From contig JADFYF010000013.1 in assembly GCA_015233165.1 (NCBI GenBank), positions 1-39,091 on the forward strand: 39,091 nucleotides of DNA, written 5' to 3'. This DNA is from Candidatus Omnitrophota bacterium. GTDB taxonomy: Bacteria; Omnitrophota; Gorgyraeia; Zapsychrales; Fredricksoniimonadaceae. Within the stretch, counting starts at the first letter, position 1, and every line of letters starts with the position of its first letter. The notes below the pieces were generated by a model, which was given only the letters and a program-made list of their open reading frames with translations, searched no databases and had not been told where the DNA came from. Below are positions 26,121-33,064 of the stretch, piece by piece. Position numbers and translations under genes: made by a program.

Positions 26121-27335
26121 TTGCAAAATACCTGTTTTACAGACTACGGCGTACTTCCTAGCACTTTCCCGAACCGTTCTTTCTTGTGTATCATAATTCA
26201 TTGCAATGAGGCCAAATCTAGGAACAAAACCTTCCGCCCATTCAAAGTTATCCAGTAAGGACCAGTACAAATAACCTTGCACATCCACTCCTTCTGAAAT
26301 GGCTTTATGAATACTCTTTAAATGCTCCTTAATAAATTCCCAACGCTCATTATCCTCCAAGGTACAGATGCCATTTTCTGTAATAAAAATAGGTACGTTA
26401 TATTTCTGAAGATCCTTCAAAACAAGATACAGACCCTGAGGATAAATATCCCAACCCAGAGAATTCTTACGGCAAGGCGTGTGATTATTCTGACATACTT
26501 CATGAACAAAGTTACCAGGCCCCCACCCTGTCAGATCCACCATCTGACGAGAATAATAATTCACCCCTATAAAATCTAAAGCTTTATGACGGGCGATGGT
26601 ATCCAAAATTCCAAAGTGAAACCATTTCTTACGCAACTTGACCGCCCATCTATTCCTTAGACTATCAGTGCAAGGAACAACAGCCTGCAGATGCTGGGCG
26701 ATGCTGATCGCCGGCTTAGACAATTTCATCTCTTGATAGATCTGATGCATCCGATGATACACCTGAATATGCGCCCAGGTCATATGGTCATAAACAGCCT
26801 TGGTCTTCCAATAGGACTTAATCTGAGGAGGCCAGGCGCCAAAGATATAGGAATGCGAGGCATAAATGCTAGGCTCATTGATGGTGATCCAGTAATGAAC
26901 ATAAGGGGCCAGGGCTTTAGTAACAACATCACAGTAACGAAAGAAGCGTTCCACGGAGCGTTTGTTTTCCCAAGCTCCCGACTGGCTAAACCAGATAGGA
27001 TTCGTAAAATGATGCAACGTGACCATCGGCTCAATCCCACGTGCACGCAAAGCTAGAATCACGTCGATGTAGTGCTGTATTTCTGTCTGTAAGAATTCCC
27101 CTTCCCGGGGCTCAATGCGGGCCCACTCAATGGAAAGACGATGGGCGTTGTGATTCAAACTCTGGGCTAAATCAAAATCCTGCGGATACAGATTGTAGTG
27201 ACGGCAGGCGTCCCCCGAGGGCTGTTTACCGATAGCCTTTTCCCACGGCCACCAGTCGGAATTAAAATTGTTCCCCTCTACCTGATAGGCAGACGTTGCC
27301 GCGCCCCATAAAAAGTTCTTCGGAAATTGAATCAT
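26118..27335 (-). CDS. GH1 family beta-glycosidase (beta-glucosidase-like)
   Basis: A cytoplasmic retaining beta-glycosidase of family GH1, clan GH-A. From Met at 27335 it has 405 residues: 'FPKNFLWGAATSAYQVEG' at the N-terminus, acid/base E154 in 'TINEPS', nucleophile E320 in 'FITENG', and the substrate-site 'LYWSLLDNFEWAEGF' near the C-terminus. No signal peptide. The reading frame extends eight codons further upstream to a GTG, but a TATAAT -10 box lies inside that extension, so ATG 27335 is the likely start and the mRNA is probably leaderless. It may hydrolyse beta-linked di- or oligosaccharides imported by the sugar locus, though it is about 5.5 kb away (inference). Confidence 0.95.
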   Translation of the reverse strand: MIQFPKNFLWGAATSAYQVEGNNFNSDWWPWEKAIGKQPSGDACRHYNLYPQDFDLAQSLNHNAHRLSIEWARIEPREGEFLQTEIQHYIDVILALRARGIEPMVTLHHFTNPIWFSQSGAWENKRSVERFFRYCDVVTKALAPYVHYWITINEPSIYASHSYIFGAWPPQIKSYWKTKAVYDHMTWAHIQVYHRMHQIYQEMKLSKPAISIAQHLQAVVPCTDSLRNRWAVKLRKKWFHFGILDTIARHKALDFIGVNYYSRQMVDLTGWGPGNFVHEVCQNNHTPCRKNSLGWDIYPQGLYLVLKDLQKYNVPIFITENGICTLEDNERWEFIKEHLKSIHKAISEGVDVQGYLYWSLLDNFEWAEGFVPRFGLIAMNYDTQERTVRESARKYAVVCKTGILQ

Positions 27336-27342
27336 GGCAAAA

Positions 27343-27351
27343 ATTATATCA
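27343..27351 (-). promoter_or_regulatory. Extended -10 promoter of GH1 gene
   Basis: Minus strand TGATATAAT: a consensus TATAAT with the TG extension. Seven bases then lead directly to the ATG, so transcription should start at or next to the start codon. No convincing -35, which extended -10 promoters can dispense with. Confidence 0.65.
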
Positions 27352-27379
27352 CTGCACACAACATTCCTTCTGCAAAATA

Positions 27380-27388
27380 TGTTAAATT
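27380..27388 (+). promoter_or_regulatory. Extended -10 promoter of flippase gene
   Basis: TGTTAAATT followed by six bases and the ATG at 27395. Same geometry as the bamD and GH1 promoters, again predicting a leaderless mRNA. No good -35 found. Confidence 0.5.
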
Positions 27389-27394
27389 AACCTT

Positions 27395-28687
27395 ATGAAG
27401 AATTTGATCAGACGGATTAAGAAGACTTATGCGATGGCAGGTGCTGTAGAAGGCAGAATTGTGATTAACAACGTCGCTTCTCTGTCCTGGCTGCAGACGA
27501 TCAGCTACATCCTTCCTCTAATTATCATTCCTTATCTCTTTCGAGTCATCGGCCCTGAAAAATTCGGACTGATTGCCTTTGCCCAGGCCTTTGTTCAGTA
27601 CTTCATGATTCTAACCGATTATGGTTTTAGTGTCAGCGCCACCAAAGAAATCTCTCTTTGCAACGAGGATAAAACTAAAGTTGGGAAGGTGTACTCGGCG
27701 GTAATGACGATCAAGGTGGCCATGGTCCTGATCAGCCTTTTTCTCTTACTGGGCATCGTCAATCTCGTCCCTAAATTTGGTAACGACTGGATTCTTTATG
27801 CGTTAAGCTTCGGGGTTGTCATTGGCAATGCGCTGTTTCCTGTCTGGTTCTTTCAAGGAACAGAATCCATGACATACATTGCAAATCTCAACATCATCGG
27901 AGAATTCATCTATGCAGCTCTGATCCTCCTGTTTATCAAACATCCTCATGACTATCTAATGATCCCGCTGATCACCTCCGGCTCTTCCTTAATCATTGGA
28001 TTGATGGGCCAGTATGTCGTCTTAAACCGATTCAAGATTAGCTTTCAACTCCCTGGCGAACATGAACTGATCAAACAACTCAAAGCCGGGTGGAATGTCT
28101 TTATCTCCGTCGTGGCGATTAACGCCTATACCACCACCCGTGTCTTTGCCGTCGGTCTCCTAACGAACAATACGGTGACAGGATTTTATTCCATTGCCGA
28201 AAAGATTGCCAATGTCGCCCAGACTTTTCCGCTATCTTCCTTTTCTCAGGCAATATTTCCAAGACTCAGTAAAATCTATGATAAAAACAAAAGCAAAGCT
28301 TTTGAAATGATGCAGCAGATTCAAATGATCACCGTTAACATCTCCCTCATCTTCCTCCCCATAATTTTCATTTTGGCGCCATTCATCGTCAAAATCTTCT
28401 GCGGAGACACCTACCCTGAGGTTGTTACTTCCTTAAGACTTCTTCTGATCTCTGTCTTTTTTATCAGTGCCAACGCCTTTCGCGTGCAGTTCCTGTTGGT
28501 CTGCGGCAAGACAAAGGTCTATTCCCAAATTCACATCACCATGGCGCTCATGGGCCTGCCTCTGATTCTTCTCTTGATCAATTACTACTCCTACATGGGA
28601 GCCGCCATGGCCACCGTCGCGATTGAAGGCGGAATTCTTGCGATGACCTACTTCACCGTTAGAAAATTCCGATTCCCCTCGGCCTGA
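27395..28687 (+). CDS. Wzx-type polysaccharide flippase
   Basis: A 430-residue inner-membrane protein of the MOP superfamily (Wzx/RfbX, oligosaccharide flippase), with about 12 transmembrane segments. The conserved opening 'SLSWLQTISYILPLIIIPYLFRVIGPE' region (split here by motif: 'LIIIPYLFRVIGPEKFG') and 'FAQAFVQYFMILTDYGFSVSATKEIS' region fit RfbX. It would flip an undecaprenyl-linked O-antigen or exopolysaccharide unit. No glycosyltransferases lie nearby, so its substrate is unknown. It is divergent from the GH1 gene with only 59 bases between start codons and has no Shine-Dalgarno. Confidence 0.92.
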   Translation: MKNLIRRIKKTYAMAGAVEGRIVINNVASLSWLQTISYILPLIIIPYLFRVIGPEKFGLIAFAQAFVQYFMILTDYGFSVSATKEISLCNEDKTKVGKVYSAVMTIKVAMVLISLFLLLGIVNLVPKFGNDWILYALSFGVVIGNALFPVWFFQGTESMTYIANLNIIGEFIYAALILLFIKHPHDYLMIPLITSGSSLIIGLMGQYVVLNRFKISFQLPGEHELIKQLKAGWNVFISVVAINAYTTTRVFAVGLLTNNTVTGFYSIAEKIANVAQTFPLSSFSQAIFPRLSKIYDKNKSKAFEMMQQIQMITVNISLIFLPIIFILAPFIVKIFCGDTYPEVVTSLRLLLISVFFISANAFRVQFLLVCGKTKVYSQIHITMALMGLPLILLLINYYSYMGAAMATVAIEGGILAMTYFTVRKFRFPSA

Positions 28688-28698
28688 GCTCAATAAAA

Positions 28699-28725
28699 AA
28701 TCCCCAGCCAATTCGACTGAGGATT
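28699..28725 (+). terminator. Probable terminator of flippase gene
   Basis: Arms AATCCCCAG and CTGAGGATT (one mismatch) with a nine-base loop, followed by CTTATTC. Located 11 bases after the stop. The T-run is poor. Confidence 0.45.
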
Positions 28726-28763
28726 CTTATTCAATACAAGCTCCTACTTAGAACTTTTATGTC

Positions 28764-28788
28764 ATTCCCGAATGCTTTAGTCGGGAAT
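28764..28788. repeat. ATTCCCGA/TCGGGAAT palindromic element
   Basis: A perfect 8-bp inverted repeat with a nine-base loop within 'GTCATTCCCGAATGCTTTAG'. This matches the form of a REP-like hairpin found in many bacterial genomes. It lies between two convergent genes, where it could help end both transcripts. Confidence 0.6.
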
Positions 28789-28821
28789 CCAAAACACTAG
28801 CCAAATCTGTGAATCTTTCGT

Positions 28822-31800
28822 TTATATTGAAACCCCCAGCAACAATAACAAGTTTGCTACAGGGACAATGGATTCTATTTTAAACTCAAGTCCTTCAAAC
28901 CCCTCTTGCTTAATCCGCGCCACCATGGCCTGATCAAACTTCATCTGAACGCCTTCGCCTTGCTTTTGAATATTCATCTGCATCTTGCTACGATCAAGAT
29001 CAATACCGCCGGGGGCTGCGACTAAGGCCGCATCCACGCCGGTTGGCTGTGCTTGGGTCAGATTATCAACGATACGAGTATTCTCTAAATGATCAATGCT
29101 TTCCTTTATCCATTTCCAGAAATCACTATGGAGAGATTTGAGCTTAAGATGAATTCTGTTAATTTCAGAATTCGTATCAGTAACCTTCATATTTCTAGTC
29201 TCAGTAATACTTAAATAAGGAATCTCGCGTGCCCCATTATTTATAGAAATAAAATTCGTCCCCATGAGCTGACCGAAGAACTCTTTTCCCACCGCATTCA
29301 CAATCTCTTCATCAGATTTGGAAATATCTAACTTCTCTACATTAATTAATGGAAGAATCAAAAACACAGGAACTGGTCTTTTTTGCCAATTAGCAATATG
29401 AAGTTTCGTTAACCCTGCTTTGCTCATCGCCTTCAAAACTTTTAACACGCGATCCCTTGAATACGCTTCAATGATGTGCCCTGAGAAACGGACATTTCCC
29501 TGATCATCCGCTGACAATGGTTCATGAATAACCACCATCGCCTTGTCTTTAGCTTCGATCCCTAAAACAGCCCTGACCAGGAATTGATCCGTCACTAAAC
29601 GTTTGATTAAAGCATCTCTCGTATTGATTAATCTGTTTCGATCTTCTGTTGTTAAATCACTGATGAGTTGTTTAATCTTATCCTTTTCCTTCGATTTCTT
29701 GGCCATTTCTTCTAAGAACTTTGTCAAAGATGATATATCTAAGAAAATGGGAAACTGATTACCTGTAAATATAATATTCAACACATGCCCTTCTAGTCTT
29801 TTCAGGTTTAATCCCTCACCGTAACTCTGAAAGTTAAAGGCCTCAAAGAAAGCCTGCCATGTTTCAACATAGTCGATCTTGTTTTGTATTCTCACTAATA
29901 ACGTTTTTTCCTCAGGAGTATAATCGCCCAGCCTCGTATAGAACTTACCATTCGAAACAGATTTACCCAACGATTGTAAATACGTCCTGATCTTTTCCGT
30001 AAAACCATTTAAAGCAGACTCAGCGGCCGTTTTCATCGCGGCATCGACGATGGAGACCTCCACCTGATCATTCTTGCTAGAATCAGCAACAATTTGCATA
30101 AACTCGCTTGTTCCTATCTTGTCCATTAATTTCAATGAAACCCGGGCATCTGCCAGAGATAACTTATTCGGTAACTTCTGATTCCAGAAACCTAGATCAA
30201 TCTTAATCCTTTGCTGCTCATCGCCTTTTGCAAATCTTAATTCCTGAACAGCAAGAGTATTCTTAAGCAGAACACCATCTCTTTTAACCATAATGGTATC
30301 GGTGGTCACAGCTTTCTTTTGGACAAAAACCTTTCCACCCCTCCAGGACAATTTCACAATCGTCTGATCGCCATCTTTAATATCATACCCCTTCTCAGAA
30401 ACAATGACAGTCTCCTGCCCCGAGGAGAAAACAATTAAATTCTGATCATTATTAATCATCAGAATGGGCGCTTCATTAATACCACTGCCATTTCTTGAAA
30501 CGGTTAATTTCACACCCAAGGCTCCCGGCTGCATGTCAAATGACATCGGAATCGTATTTTGTAATTCCAGGAATTTGGTATCGACAGATACCGTCGTCAT
30601 CGCTGAGTCTTGAAAATAATTCGCACTATTACTGAATCCATTAGAGCTGGTCTTCACATGAACAGGTGTTCTGACCTCAAATATCCTTCCTGTCACAGCC
30701 TTATCACTCCAGGGAGATTTTCTATGAATGGCTTCCGTTGCTAGGACCGCAAAATCTTCTCCTCCCGAAAAATACTTCCTTGGACTAGCTTCTCGAGTGA
30801 CTTGATTAACATCTTCCTTAATATAGTTAAACACGCCCTTCTTATAGGCCTGTAAATATTGATTAAAAATGGCTTCGTTGATTCTAGAATCTGCTTGATT
30901 GATTCCCAGCTTGACCTTGCTTTGATTTCCGTAAATCTGGGTTAAGACCGCATCTTTCAAGGCCATCTTGTACCAGCTGGCTAAAATCATGGAATAATAC
31001 ATCTGACGTAACGGCGCAAAATTCTGTCCCTCATTGACTTCGTGTTCGAGTTCAGGAAGAACGATGTCGCGGATGATTTGGGAGCCTAAGTTGTTGGTTC
31101 CCTCCCCCTTTGTGGGGAGGGTTAGGGAGGGGGGATTTTGCGAAACGCCCCCTCCCCTAGCCCCTCCCACAAGGGGAGGGGAATAATGTTTTGTCATCGC
31201 CATGTAATCCTCCTCCAACATCACCTTCAAATGCGCCCCCACCACATAGGCCACATTGGCGCGTTCAAAGACATCGGCCTTGTCCGCCACAATCCAGACC
31301 TTATTGAACGTGTTCACCGGAATATCTGTTGTCCCATACATGGCCTGAGCCTTGGCATAAACCTTATCCCAAAAGGTTTTTCCCAAATGACTCTCAGGGT
31401 AAATCAACGAGGCGGTCAGCTGTTTGAGAATGTAGTCCTGCGCCAGCATGTCACGACCCATTTCCGTCTCTCCTAGATTAGACGCAATGATGCGGTCTTT
31501 TTCATAAGGAGACAGGTTCACCCACAAATCTTTTTCAGGAACAGTCATGGCCGCTAAGAAATATTTAATCAGCTTATTCGACTCTGCCTTCAACTGAGCA
31601 TTGTCTGCCGTGAGGCTTGTATTGCCTGTATCTACAATAAAATCAAATAAAAAAGGGTTTTCCGGATGAACCTTTAACCCTTTGATAAGTACAGGTTCAA
31701 AAGCTGAACTTAACGAAACCATCGCTCCTGGCTTAGGTAGCCCCGTCACAGTATCCGCATAGACCCTTTGAGAAGGGACAATCGAGGATAGGAAGAAACA

Positions 31801-31839
31801 AGTCAAAATCCAAATACAAAGTAACCGGCGTAAAAACAT
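28822..31839 (-). CDS. Large Omnitrophota-type secreted protein with conserved 'GGIDL' tail
   Basis: Function unknown. The 1005 residues start with a signal peptide (cleavage about VYA|DTV, residue 28). The N-terminal third carries 'HPENPFLFDFIVD', 'VNTFNKVWIVADKADVF' and 'LRQMYYSMILASWYKMALKD', segments I associate with a large family seen in Omnitrophota genomes. The middle (about 400-560) is beta-rich; the rest is mixed helical. Near the C-terminus is 'APGGIDLDRSKMQMNI', then a helical/strand tail 'FDQAMVARIKQEGFEGLEF' ending in a hydrophobic stretch. A palindromic repeat is inserted in frame at residues about 219-248 ('SPPLVGGARGGG...LTLPTKGEG'). Nearby spacers give no partner genes. The lineage link is recalled, not tested. 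Confidence 0.75.
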   Translation of the reverse strand: MFLRRLLCIWILTCFFLSSIVPSQRVYADTVTGLPKPGAMVSLSSAFEPVLIKGLKVHPENPFLFDFIVDTGNTSLTADNAQLKAESNKLIKYFLAAMTVPEKDLWVNLSPYEKDRIIASNLGETEMGRDMLAQDYILKQLTASLIYPESHLGKTFWDKVYAKAQAMYGTTDIPVNTFNKVWIVADKADVFERANVAYVVGAHLKVMLEEDYMAMTKHYSPPLVGGARGGGVSQNPPSLTLPTKGEGTNNLGSQIIRDIVLPELEHEVNEGQNFAPLRQMYYSMILASWYKMALKDAVLTQIYGNQSKVKLGINQADSRINEAIFNQYLQAYKKGVFNYIKEDVNQVTREASPRKYFSGGEDFAVLATEAIHRKSPWSDKAVTGRIFEVRTPVHVKTSSNGFSNSANYFQDSAMTTVSVDTKFLELQNTIPMSFDMQPGALGVKLTVSRNGSGINEAPILMINNDQNLIVFSSGQETVIVSEKGYDIKDGDQTIVKLSWRGGKVFVQKKAVTTDTIMVKRDGVLLKNTLAVQELRFAKGDEQQRIKIDLGFWNQKLPNKLSLADARVSLKLMDKIGTSEFMQIVADSSKNDQVEVSIVDAAMKTAAESALNGFTEKIRTYLQSLGKSVSNGKFYTRLGDYTPEEKTLLVRIQNKIDYVETWQAFFEAFNFQSYGEGLNLKRLEGHVLNIIFTGNQFPIFLDISSLTKFLEEMAKKSKEKDKIKQLISDLTTEDRNRLINTRDALIKRLVTDQFLVRAVLGIEAKDKAMVVIHEPLSADDQGNVRFSGHIIEAYSRDRVLKVLKAMSKAGLTKLHIANWQKRPVPVFLILPLINVEKLDISKSDEEIVNAVGKEFFGQLMGTNFISINNGAREIPYLSITETRNMKVTDTNSEINRIHLKLKSLHSDFWKWIKESIDHLENTRIVDNLTQAQPTGVDAALVAAPGGIDLDRSKMQMNIQKQGEGVQMKFDQAMVARIKQEGFEGLEFKIESIVPVANLLLLLGVSI
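31098..31183. repeat. GC-rich palindromic repeat, copy B, inside a coding sequence
   Basis: Two arms of about 36 bases (TTCCCTCCCCC... and ...GGGGAGGGGAA) around a 13-base loop form an almost complete inverted repeat. It is closely related to the copy at 4608-4720, including the GGGAGGGTTAGGGAGGGGGG arm. The host reading frame stays open across it and encodes a Gly/Pro/Thr-rich insert. Confidence 0.88.
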
Positions 31840-32019
31840 AGGTGTTTGTCCTTATTTAAGATTGATTTCGAATAAATTCAGCGTAAAACAGAAAAATCAG
31901 ACGATAGGAAACTCTCGAATCTGGGAAGGATACCACATATTCCTCAAAAAGCAAATTTTAACCAAAAGCCTGTCGCCCTGGTTTTAGGGTTACTTTTAGT
32001 TCCATCTGCATCCTATGGA

Positions 32020-33047
32020 TTAGAAATCCCACGACCCCTTCATGGAGCTGGACTGAGTGTAATTAACGACGGTAGACTCAAAGAAATTGGTCTTCTCGCT
32101 GTTGTTATCCGCCATGGCCTCGAGGTGTTTGTAGGGATTGACCAGCGCCTCAGGATACAAAGGGTCTTAATCATACGCAGACGGTCATTGGCTAACCATC
32201 GTGTATATTGTTCCGTCGTCTGACGAGTCATCCCTGGAACATCATCGCCTAAGATATGCTGCGACCAAAGAATCTCCTGTTTGACGGCTTCTTCAAATAG
32301 GGAACGGACCACCTTTGCGTCATACATTTCTGGGAATTCCTGACGTATCTCTTTAATGATATTAGCAAACAAAACCACATGGGTCAGCTCATCACGTCGG
32401 ATATAATTGATCATCCGTCCTGTTGCGATCATTTTAGAGTTGTAGGCTAGGGTATCAAAAAAAGCGAAACCGTTATAAAAATATAGACTTTCTAGAAGAA
32501 AATTTCCAATCAACGCCCTAAAGAAATTGGCATCACTGGGAGTATCTTTGAAATCCTGATAAATCTGGCCGATATATTCGTTTCGTTCAAACAAAACCTT
32601 ATCTTCACGCCAATAGTAATAGATCTGGTCCCGTTCCTGCGCATCGACGACCGTTTCTAAGATTGTGGTGTAGCTTTGAGAATGGATCGCCTCTTGAAAA
32701 GATTGAATAGACAACAAAAGATTAACTTCAGGAGAGGTCACGTAATCGGAAAAATTGGGCAAATTCACCGTCTGAATACTGTCAAGGAACGTCAAAAAAG
32801 AAATAATCCCTCGATAAGCCCTGCCTTCCGCTGGTAACAGCTTGCTGTACATGTTAGCGTCCTCGGTTAAGCCACTGACCTTCTCCGGAACCCAGAAATT
32901 CCCAATCATCACCTGATACATCGCCTTGGCCCAGGGATACTTGACGGCATTAAGATTAAAAAGACCTGTTGTCCGACCCTTAATAATGGTGCGATTTTCT
33001 AGACTGTCGTCGCCGGTTGGATTAAATATCTGATTTTTCTTTAACAT
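32020..33047 (-). CDS. nrdB: Ribonucleotide reductase beta subunit (frameshift near 3' end)
   Basis: The class I small subunit carries the diiron-tyrosyl radical needed for deoxynucleotide synthesis. From Met at 33047 (AGGAG upstream, 17 bases after nrdA) the metal ligands D89, E119, H122, E186, E220 and H223 and the radical Tyr126 ('EAIHSQSY') are all present. After 'RLRMIKTL' the frame goes wrong: the called frame yields a basic, non-homologous tail stopping at 32040, whereas adding one T in the run at 32159-32161 restores 'LYPEALVNPYKHLEAM' and a normal tail ending 'SMKGSWDF' with TAA at 32022-32020 (342 residues). A homopolymer sequencing error is likeliest since the gene should be essential. 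Reading upstream of Met 33047 would overlap nrdA and has no homology. Confidence 0.92.
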
Positions 33048-33064
33048 AGTATTCTCCTGGTATT

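Noticed and set aside
27336-27359. Upstream GTG start for the GH1 gene
   Set aside because: The added eight codons contain the TATAAT box and have no GH1 homology; ATG at 27335 begins the conserved family N-terminus.
31840-32019. Possible riboswitch or leader between nrdB and the secreted protein gene
   Set aside because: It holds an AACCA/TGGTT stem and a weak TTGCTT-16-TATCCT promoter, but no known riboswitch core could be recognised.
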